Below, one piece after another: positions 39,739-46,927 of a stretch of DNA of 64,000 nt. Both the position numbers and the translations under genes were made by a program. The DNA lies in contig NZ_JACEZT010000005.1 of the NCBI RefSeq assembly GCF_014042345.1, positions 277,875-341,874 of the forward strand. Reading direction: 5' to 3'. Position 1 is the stretch's first letter. The number at the start of each line of letters is the position of its first letter. Source of the stretch: Rugamonas brunnea (GTDB taxonomy: Bacteria > Pseudomonadota > Gammaproteobacteria > Burkholderiales > Burkholderiaceae_D). The notes beneath the pieces were generated by a model, which did no database searches, was not told the origin of the DNA, and worked only from the letters and a program-made list of their open reading frames with translations.

Positions 39739-42567
39739 ATGTTTCACATCAAATCACTCGAACTGGTGCACTGGGACTACTGGCAGCGCATCAAGAACAT
39801 CCCGCTCGACGCCAAGATCATCACCATCGCCGGCCAGAACGGCTCCGGCAAGACCACGCTGCTCGACGCGCTGCGCACCCTGTTCGGCCTCGATTGCTCG
39901 ATGGGCCGCACCTACAAGCACTATGCGCGCCACTCGGGCCAGCAGACTGCCTGGCTGCGCGCCGTGGTCGACAACCAGGCCGTGGGCCGCCAGTTGTCGA
40001 ACCGCCCGTTCCGCAGCTCCGGCTTCTTCAGCGACGACGAGGTGACGCTGTTCTGCCAGATCCAGAAGAACGGCGGCGACTGGAAGCGCCAGTACCTGAT
40101 GCGCCCCGGGAACGTGCAGATCGAGGAGATCACGGAAGCGAACGACTGGCTGGGCGTGGAGAACTACCGTAAGCGCCTGGCCAACGCCGGCCTGTCGCCG
40201 GCCATGGCCAAGGTGCTGGCGCTGGAGCAGGGCGAGACGGACAAGCTGTGCGAATACGCGCCGCGCCAGCTGCTGGACCTGGTGTTCCAGGTGTTCGGCG
40301 ACAAGGAGGTGCTGGATGCCTACGACGAAGCCAAGCGCCACCAGCGCGACACGGAACAGGAACTGAAGCGCTTCGAGTCGGAACTGGAAGCGTCGAAGAC
40401 CAACCTGGAAGGCTTGCGCCTGCGCGTGGCCAACTACCACCAGTGGGAAGACCTGAACAAGGAACGCCGCAACCTGCAGGAAGAAGTGCTGCCCACGCTG
40501 GAATACCACGAGGCGCGCGAGAAGCACGCCAACGTGAGCCGCCAGTTGCGCGACGCGCGCAAGCCGCTGGCACAGGCCGACCAGCAGTTGACGGACAAGC
40601 GCAACGCGCTGGCCGCGCAAGCGAAGGCGCTGACGGAAGCGCAGCAGCATGAAACGGTGCTGGAGCAGGAATCGACGGCGCTGCAAAGCCGCCTGGGCCA
40701 GATCAACGGCAAACTGAAACCGCTCGACAGCCTGCTGGAACAGAAGGCCCGCCTGCAAAAGCTGGCCGCCGATTCCGGCAACGACATCGCGGAAGTGGCG
40801 CAGCAGCTAGAGGAAAAGGAAGCGGAACTGGCGCGCCAGAAGCAAGCGCGCGAGGCGCTGTCGGCCCGCATCGCCGGCGAACTGGCCACCATCGCCGCCT
40901 TGCAGGGCAAGACGGCCATGCCGGAACCGGAAGCCGTGCGCGGCATGCGCCGTGCGTTGAACGACGCCGGCATCGGCCACGCCATGCTGTCCGACATCGT
41001 GGAAGTGACGGACGCGCGCTGGCAAGGCGCCGTCGAGGGTGTGCTGGGCGGTTATGCCTCCGTGGTGCTGCTCGACAAAGCCAAGGACGCGCCGGCCGCC
41101 TACCGGCTGGCCGAGAAGGAGCGCTATCGCCACTTCATCGTGCCGGAGCTGGTCACGGCGCCCGGCGTCAAGGACGACAGCCTGCTGTCGGTGGTGAAGT
41201 TCTCGGCGCCGGTGCCGGCCTGGCTGGTGGACCAGCTGTCGCGCATCGCCCGCGTGGACACGGTGGACGAAGGTTTCAAGCTGGGCAAGGACGAGGAATG
41301 GATCACGCCCGAGGCCTATCACCGCGAACGCCGCGGCGGCCGCTCGCTGTTCGTGGAGGCGTCGCGCTACCGCTTCGGCTCGGCCGGCCGCACCCAGCGT
41401 ATGGAAGCGATCCAGCGATCGCTGCCGGGGCTCGAGGCGCAGGAGGACGCGCTGACGCTGGCCATCAGCAAGCTGGCCTCGGAAGTGGGCGCGCTCAAGG
41501 CCCGCATCGCGGGCGTGGACGCGGCCAAGGAACTGGCCGCGCGCCAGGCCGAGTTCGACGAGGCGGCCCGCAACGCCGTGCCGCTGCGTGAGGAGCGGCT
41601 GGAAGTGGGCACGCGCCTGGGCGAGCTGCAGGCGCTGATCAAGGACGCCACCGTGCAGCGCACCCGCACCGACACCGTATGGCAGAACGCGCGCTTCGCC
41701 CTGTCCGAGGCGGAAGCCGGTCTGCGCCTGAATAACAAGCGCCAGCTCGAACAGCGCGGCGACCATGCGCGCGCGCTGCTGGCGCTGCGGCGCGCGTGGC
41801 GCCACCTGCCCAAGAGCTGGCGCCGTCCCGCGCGCCGCGCGCGGCTGGTGGCAGAGCACCAGAACTCGCACCAGGTCGCGCTGCGCATCCATAGCCTGGA
41901 GGCTAGCCTGGCCCGCAACGACTGGGAGCTGGACGCCACCGTGATCGACCAGTACCAGCGCCTGAACGAGCAGCTGCACGGCCGCCAGACGGAGACCGAG
42001 GAGCGCCGCTACCAGAACAACCGCGCCATCGAGGCCACGGCCAACGCGCGCGGCGCCTACATCGAGCGGTTGCGCTACACGATCAAAACCTACAGCAAAA
42101 ACATCAAGGAGCTGGGTGAGCTGGCCGGCATCGAGGTGCACGCCGATCCGGTGCGGCTGGAGAACGACGACACGCAGTTGGCCCAGGCCGGCCTGCACGT
42201 GCGCTTCAAGTTCGACGGGAAGGGTCCGATCGGCATGAACGACGGCGAAGCGTCGGGCGGCCAGCAGGTGATGAAATCCCTGGTGCTGCTGATTGGTTTG
42301 TTGAAGTCCGAGGATGGCTCGGGCGGTTTCGTGTTCATCGACGAACCGTTCGCCCACCTGGACATCCGCAACATCCAGCTGGTGGGCGAGTTCCTCAAGA
42401 ACACCGAGGCGCAGTATTTGATGACGACCCCGCTCACGCACAACACGGACGTCTACGATCCTTCGGAACTGACGCTCATCACGAGCAAAAAGAAGAAGGA
42501 TACGTTGTGGGCCCAGCCCATCTTCGTGCTGCAGCGCCGCCCCAGCGAGGCCACCAAGGCGGCTTGA
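39739..42567 (+). CDS. SMC-like ATPase with short coiled coils (MksB-like)
   Basis: This 942-aa ATPase is of the SMC/MukB class. Walker A is GQNGSGKT (residues 32-39). One coiled-coil arm spans ~170-390. A hinge-like globular domain lies at ~394-555 (GIGHAMLSDIVEVTDARWQG, AVEGVLGGYASVVLLDKAKD). The return arm spans ~555-770. The C-terminal head has signature EASGGQQ (837-842) and Walker B FVFIDEP with Asp868-Glu869. Arms of about 200 residues make it a short condensin. Residues ~681-712 are Arg/Trp-rich and break the coil (see finding). It ends 20 bases before a strong terminator, and no nuclease gene follows. Confidence 0.9.
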   Translation: MFHIKSLELVHWDYWQRIKNIPLDAKIITIAGQNGSGKTTLLDALRTLFGLDCSMGRTYKHYARHSGQQTAWLRAVVDNQAVGRQLSNRPFRSSGFFSDDEVTLFCQIQKNGGDWKRQYLMRPGNVQIEEITEANDWLGVENYRKRLANAGLSPAMAKVLALEQGETDKLCEYAPRQLLDLVFQVFGDKEVLDAYDEAKRHQRDTEQELKRFESELEASKTNLEGLRLRVANYHQWEDLNKERRNLQEEVLPTLEYHEAREKHANVSRQLRDARKPLAQADQQLTDKRNALAAQAKALTEAQQHETVLEQESTALQSRLGQINGKLKPLDSLLEQKARLQKLAADSGNDIAEVAQQLEEKEAELARQKQAREALSARIAGELATIAALQGKTAMPEPEAVRGMRRALNDAGIGHAMLSDIVEVTDARWQGAVEGVLGGYASVVLLDKAKDAPAAYRLAEKERYRHFIVPELVTAPGVKDDSLLSVVKFSAPVPAWLVDQLSRIARVDTVDEGFKLGKDEEWITPEAYHRERRGGRSLFVEASRYRFGSAGRTQRMEAIQRSLPGLEAQEDALTLAISKLASEVGALKARIAGVDAAKELAARQAEFDEAARNAVPLREERLEVGTRLGELQALIKDATVQRTRTDTVWQNARFALSEAEAGLRLNNKRQLEQRGDHARALLALRRAWRHLPKSWRRPARRARLVAEHQNSHQVALRIHSLEASLARNDWELDATVIDQYQRLNEQLHGRQTETEERRYQNNRAIEATANARGAYIERLRYTIKTYSKNIKELGELAGIEVHADPVRLENDDTQLAQAGLHVRFKFDGKGPIGMNDGEASGGQQVMKSLVLLIGLLKSEDGSGGFVFIDEPFAHLDIRNIQLVGEFLKNTEAQYLMTTPLTHNTDVYDPSELTLITSKKKKDTLWAQPIFVLQRRPSEATKAA

Positions 42568-42587
42568 TCCATCCCCTGTCGGAACCC

Positions 42588-42638
42588 AAAAAAACGGCCC
42601 CCAATCTTCGCATGGCGAAAATTGGGGGCCGTTTTTTT
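42588..42638. terminator. perfect bidirectional intrinsic terminator
   Basis: AAAAAAACGGCCCCCAAT (42588-42605) and ATTGGGGGCCGTTTTTTT (42621-42638) are perfectly complementary over 18 bases. The inner TTCGC/GCGAA extends the stem to an ATG loop. A and T runs on both sides let it work in either direction, closing the SMC operon and the opposing unknown gene. Confidence 0.93.
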
Positions 42639-42648
42639 CCGACGTTGT

Positions 42649-43284
42649 TTAGCGCACCAGGTCGTCGTCGCTGCGCTCACCCAGCAATTGATCGAGCTGT
42701 TCGCCCAGGCGTTGCGCCAGTTCGCTGCCCTTGGCTTTCAATACCGCTTCCAGATACGGGCGCCGCAGGTCGCGGAAGTCTTCCACGCAGGCCGCTTTTT
42801 CCACCTTCAGCTGCAAGGTGAAGCCGCGCAGGCCAATCGTGCTCTTGATGGTCTTGTTGTAGAAATCGTACAGCGCCTGGAATTGCTCGGCCTTGGTGCG
42901 CGCGGGGGCAGCGGGAGCAGCGGGAGCCGGGGCCGGTGGCGGCATGGCTGGCGCTGATGCTGGCATCGGTGGCGCGGCTGCCAGCGCCGGTGCTGGCGCG
43001 GCGGCGGCCATGGTCGCTGGGGCGGCCATCATCTCTGCCTCCTCCACCAGCGGTGCGTCGATGGTGCTGTAACTGGTCGACAGCACGATGAATTGCTGCG
43101 CCAGCAGTTCCTGCATGGCGTCGGCCGTCAGGCCCAGGCCGGCCACATTGCGCAGCAGCTCATCCTCGGGCCGGTGGCCGTCGACCATCACCAGCAGCGT
43201 GCGCAGGCGCGGCGCCAACTGGTAGCGCCGGGTGGCGATCTCCTCGCGCCCTTTGGCGGTCTTGTCGTAAATGGACGTCTTCAT
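42649..43284 (-). CDS. conserved hypothetical protein with Ala/Pro linker
   Basis: This 211-aa protein is of unknown function. The N-terminal ~85 residues (DKTAKGREEIATRRYQLAPR, LRTLLVMVDGHRPEDELLRN) look like a small helical/winged domain. An Ala/Met/Pro-rich linker (residues ~90-135) joins it to a C-terminal helical domain (AEQFQALYDFYNKTIKSTIG, LEAVLKAKGSELAQRLGEQL). It converges on the SMC operon across the terminator and is not a JetD-type nuclease. I can assign no activity. Confidence 0.72.
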   Translation of the reverse strand: MKTSIYDKTAKGREEIATRRYQLAPRLRTLLVMVDGHRPEDELLRNVAGLGLTADAMQELLAQQFIVLSTSYSTIDAPLVEEAEMMAAPATMAAAAPAPALAAAPPMPASAPAMPPPAPAPAAPAAPARTKAEQFQALYDFYNKTIKSTIGLRGFTLQLKVEKAACVEDFRDLRRPYLEAVLKAKGSELAQRLGEQLDQLLGERSDDDLVR

Positions 43285-43443
43285 CGACTGGCGTTAATTT
43301 GCATGGATTTCTTTTCAGAAAATAAAGTTGCCTCACGGATATATGAAGCATACCACCAAATGTCCGCTTTTCAGTACCAATGATAGTCCCGCCAGCGCCA
43401 AGTTGGCGCAAAACGGGCCCCGATCGCGGCGCCGGTTTGCGCT

Positions 43444-43977
43444 TTACAGCAGGCGGTCCAGCGGGCCGCGCGGCACGGGCTGCTGGCCGCGCTGCCAGCG
43501 CGCCAGCAACAAATGGTAGCTGCCGAAGAAGCCGGCCAGCAGGCAGAACGGCAGCACCGTCAGCGGGTTGCGGTGGAATTCCTCGGGTGGCAGCGGGGTG
43601 CCGTTGTGCATCTGCAGGTACAGTTCGAAGCCGCGGTACAGCAGGCGCGCGATGAACAGCATGGACACCAGCACGCCCAGGCGCAGGTTGGGGGTGTAGA
43701 AAAAGCCTTCGGGCGTGTTCTCCAGCCGGCTCAAACGCATGTTGCGGAAACCCAGCGCGATACCGCCGGCCAGGCCCAGCGCCAGCGCGCCCAGCGCCAG
43801 CGGGCTGTCGAGCACCTTGGCGGCCAGCCCGCCCACCAGCGCCGCCAGCAGCAGCACCACGGCGTAGTGGCGCCACAGGATGGACTGGCTGCGGCCCATG
43901 GCCGCCTTGAGGCGGGAGTAGATGCGCCACACCAGCAGGGGCACCAGCAGCAGCAGGATGATCGTCGTAATTTCCAT
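43444..43977 (-). CDS. CcdC-like integral membrane protein
   Basis: This 177-aa protein has four to five hydrophobic helices (MEITTIILLLLVPLLVWRIY, VVLLLAALVGGLAAKVLDSP, LGVLVSMLFIARLLYRGFEL and LPFCLLAGFFGSYHLLLARW). It resembles the CcdC/DUF1453-like family, a weak assignment made from hydrophobic pattern and SRLENTPEGFFYTPNLRLG. The start at 43977 opens into the first helix; the longer in-frame extension lies in the divergent promoter region. It is divergent from the S9 peptidase gene. Confidence 0.72.
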   Translation of the reverse strand: MEITTIILLLLVPLLVWRIYSRLKAAMGRSQSILWRHYAVVLLLAALVGGLAAKVLDSPLALGALALGLAGGIALGFRNMRLSRLENTPEGFFYTPNLRLGVLVSMLFIARLLYRGFELYLQMHNGTPLPPEEFHRNPLTVLPFCLLAGFFGSYHLLLARWQRGQQPVPRGPLDRLL

Positions 43978-44045
43978 TTCGGTATTCCAGGGACAAGCGC
44001 GGCCAGGCGCCGCGCCCCGCGATTGTAAGCCAGAACGGCGCCACA

Positions 44046-44074
44046 TTGACTTTCGGTGGAGCTATCAGCAATAT
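44046..44074 (+). promoter_or_regulatory. predicted sigma-70 promoter of the S9 peptidase gene
   Basis: TTGACT is followed after 17 bases by CAATAT, ending 36 bases before the peptidase ATG at 44111. Confidence 0.42.
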
Positions 44075-44110
44075 GGGGCGACCGCCGCACAGACAGGGAC
44101 CGCCACCCAC

Positions 44111-46558
44111 ATGAGTACACTGATTCCTCCCTTGCCGCCCGGCATCGGCCTGATGGCCGCCTCGCCCAACAGCGGGCCGCAGGATGGCCGCTACCAGTTG
44201 CCCGCGCCCGCGCTGCAAGCCATCGTGGACGCGCCGCGCGCGCCGGGCCTGAGCCTGAGCCCGCACCGCGACCTGGTCGCCATGGTGCAGACGCCGCCGC
44301 TGCCCGGTATCGAGGAAGTGTCGCAGCCCGAACTCAAGCTGGCCGGGTTGCGCATCAACCCGCGCACCTGTGCCGCCAGCCGCTACGCCTACGGCGCCGA
44401 CCTGACCCTGCTCGATATCGCCAGCGGCAAGGAAAGCCGCATCCGTGGCTTGCCGCGCGCGCTGCGCGTGTCGGACCTGAGCTGGGCGCCGGACCAGCGC
44501 CACCTGGCCTTCAGCCATGTGGCCTACAAGGGCGAACGCGGCGAAGTGCAGCTGTGGCTGATCGACATCGCCGCCCGCCGCGCGCGCCGGCTGGTGAGCC
44601 AGCCCCTGTCGGCCGTGTTGAGCCGGGGTTTCTCGTGGCTGCCCGACAGCAGCGGCCTGCTGCTGCAACTGCGGCCGGCCGGCATGGGCAAGCCGCCCGT
44701 CATCGATCCCGTGCCGTCCGGCCCCGTGCAGCTCGACAGCGATGCCGAAGGCGCCGTGCGTCAGCTGCGCACCTACCAGGACCTGCTGCGCAGCGAGGAC
44801 GATGCGCGCCTGTTCGAACACTACGTCACCGTGCAACTGGCCCACACGGATTTGCAGGGTACATTGCGGCTGCTGGGCGAACCGGACCTGTATTCGCGCG
44901 TGTCGGTGGCGCCGGGCGGCCAGTACCTGCTCACCCACTGCATCATGCGGCCGTACTCCTACCTGGTGCCGGTGTCCGGTTTCGGCGAGCGGATCGAAGT
45001 GCGCGACATGAACGCCAAATTGCTGCATCCGGTGGCCATGCTGCCACTGGAGGAGGGCCTGCCGCCGGGGCACGACGCGGTGTCGGCCGGGGTGCGCCAC
45101 GTGTCCTGGCGCGCCGACGCGCCGGCCTCGCTGGTGTGGGCCGAGGCCCAGGATGGCGGCGACCCCGCGCGCCACGTCGAGCACCGCGACGTGCTGTACC
45201 TGCACGCGGCCCCGTTCCATGGCGCGCCGCAGGTGCTGGCGCGGCTGGCCATGCGCTACGGCGGCATCGCCTGGGGCCGTGGCGACGTGGCCCTGCTCAA
45301 CGAGCGCTGGCACAAGACCCGCGCCGTGCGCCAGTGGATGATCGCGCCCGACCATCCCACGCTGGCGCCGGAACTGATCTACGAAGGTTCCTACGAGGAC
45401 CGCTACAGCAGCCCCGGCGCGCCCGTCACGCGGGCCGACGCCAGCGGCTTCCCGCGCCTCGTGATCGGGCCCGATACGACGATACTGCTGGACGGCGCCG
45501 GCGCCACGCCGGAAGGCGACCGGCCCTTCATCGACCGCCTCAGTCTCACCACGCGCAGGAAGGAGCGGCTGTTCCAGAGCGCCGCCCCGTATTACGAGAA
45601 CGTGGCGGCCGTGCTGAACGAGGAGGGCACGCTGCTGCTGACGACGCGCGAATCGCCCACCGAGCGCCCCAACTACTACGTGCGCGACCTGCGCCTGCCG
45701 CCCGAGGCGCAACTGCGCGCGCTGACCAGCTTCCCCCATCCCACGCCCGAACTGAAGGACGTGCAGAAGGAGCAGATCCGTTACCGCCGCAACGACGGCG
45801 TGGAGCTGACGGCCACCTTGATGCTGCCGCCCGGTTACGACGCGGCGCGCGACGGCCCGCTGCCGATGCTGATGTGGGCCTACCCGCACGAATTCAAATC
45901 GGCCAGCGCGGCCAGCCAGACCACGGGTTCACCGTACCACTTCAACGCCGTCAGCTACTGGGGCCCGACCGCCTTCCTGGCCGTCGGCTACGCGGTGCTG
46001 GACAATCCGTCTTTCCCCATCATCGGCAGCGGCGACGCGGAACCGAACGACAGCTACCTGGCCCAGCTGGTGGCCGACGCCGAGGCGGCCGTGGACGAGG
46101 TGGTGCGGCGCGGTGTGGCCGACCGGCGCCGTATCGCCGTCGGCGGCCATTCCTACGGCGCCTTCATGACGGGCAACCTGCTGGCGCATACGCGGCTGTT
46201 CCGGGCCGGCATCGCCCGCAGCGGCGCCTACAACCGCACGCTCACGCCGTTCGGCTTCCAGTCCGAGGAGCGGCCGTTCTGGCAGGCGGCCCATGTGTAC
46301 CAGGCCATGTCGCCGTTCAACCACGCGGACAAGATCAAGGACGCCATGCTGCTGATCCATGGTGAGCAGGATAGCAATCCCGGCACCTTCCCCATGCAGA
46401 GCGAGCGCATGTTCCAGGCCATCAAGGGCCTGGGCGGCACGGCGCGGCTGGTGATGCTGCCCAACGAGGCGCACGCCTACCGGGCGCGCGAATCGATCCT
46501 GCACATGCTGTACGAGACGCACCGCTGGCTGGACAAGTACGTCAAGCACGCCGAGTGA
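44111..46558 (+). CDS. S9 family serine peptidase, glutamyl endopeptidase-like
   Basis: This 815-aa prolyl-oligopeptidase-fold enzyme has an N-terminal beta-propeller-like half (to ~residue 550) and a C-terminal alpha/beta hydrolase with the catalytic triad Ser681 (GGHSYGAFM), Asp754 (HGEQDSNPG) and His788 (LPNEAHAYRARES). SGAYNRTLTPFGFQSEERPF and MSPFNHADKIKDAMLLIHGE closely resemble the plant plastid glutamyl endopeptidase (CGEP), so cleavage after glutamate is plausible. No signal peptide follows the chosen ATG, so it is probably cytoplasmic. It would degrade peptides produced by other proteases. Confidence 0.9.
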   Translation: MSTLIPPLPPGIGLMAASPNSGPQDGRYQLPAPALQAIVDAPRAPGLSLSPHRDLVAMVQTPPLPGIEEVSQPELKLAGLRINPRTCAASRYAYGADLTLLDIASGKESRIRGLPRALRVSDLSWAPDQRHLAFSHVAYKGERGEVQLWLIDIAARRARRLVSQPLSAVLSRGFSWLPDSSGLLLQLRPAGMGKPPVIDPVPSGPVQLDSDAEGAVRQLRTYQDLLRSEDDARLFEHYVTVQLAHTDLQGTLRLLGEPDLYSRVSVAPGGQYLLTHCIMRPYSYLVPVSGFGERIEVRDMNAKLLHPVAMLPLEEGLPPGHDAVSAGVRHVSWRADAPASLVWAEAQDGGDPARHVEHRDVLYLHAAPFHGAPQVLARLAMRYGGIAWGRGDVALLNERWHKTRAVRQWMIAPDHPTLAPELIYEGSYEDRYSSPGAPVTRADASGFPRLVIGPDTTILLDGAGATPEGDRPFIDRLSLTTRRKERLFQSAAPYYENVAAVLNEEGTLLLTTRESPTERPNYYVRDLRLPPEAQLRALTSFPHPTPELKDVQKEQIRYRRNDGVELTATLMLPPGYDAARDGPLPMLMWAYPHEFKSASAASQTTGSPYHFNAVSYWGPTAFLAVGYAVLDNPSFPIIGSGDAEPNDSYLAQLVADAEAAVDEVVRRGVADRRRIAVGGHSYGAFMTGNLLAHTRLFRAGIARSGAYNRTLTPFGFQSEERPFWQAAHVYQAMSPFNHADKIKDAMLLIHGEQDSNPGTFPMQSERMFQAIKGLGGTARLVMLPNEAHAYRARESILHMLYETHRWLDKYVKHAE

Positions 46559-46728
46559 GGCGCGGGAGCGCGGAGCGCGGGGAGCAGTCAGCGTTGGCTG
46601 GCAGCAGCCGGCGCCGGCCTGGATGGGCCGGCAGCGGCAGCCGGATCAAATGATGTGCAGATTGGGCGGAGCGCAGGCTGCGGCGGCGTAAAATGGAAGC
46701 ACATCGCCAGCCACCCTGGAGGGAAATC

Positions 46729-46911
46729 ATGCACAGTGCCGCCATCCACGCCCACCGCGCGCCAGACCCGGCCCCGGTCGACGACCCCGTGCCGGAGCCG
46801 CCACCGCACCAGCCCCACCCGGTGCCGCAGGACGATCCGGTGCCCGACCACAATCCGGCCGCACTGCCGGCATGCGCGGGCGCCGCGATGCCGCGTTGCC
46901 AAATGGTATGA
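46729..46911 (+). CDS. small proline-rich protein
   Basis: This 60-aa reading frame has a strong ribosome site (TGGAGGGAAATC) immediately before the ATG. The product is proline- and histidine-rich with a repeated DDPVP motif (PVDDPVPEPPPHQPHPVPQD, DDPVPDHNP) and two cysteines near the C-terminus. Composition suggests a disordered peptide, and I do not recognise a family. The ribosome site and its non-overlap with other genes support a real gene, but the coding signal is weak. Confidence 0.45.
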   Translation: MHSAAIHAHRAPDPAPVDDPVPEPPPHQPHPVPQDDPVPDHNPAALPACAGAAMPRCQMV

Positions 46912-46927
46912 CCTGACCCCGGTTTGT

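Noticed and set aside
37464..42567. Complete Wadjet defence system
   Set aside because: The JetD/MksG nuclease gene is absent; the next gene is on the other strand after a terminator and has no toprim-like features.
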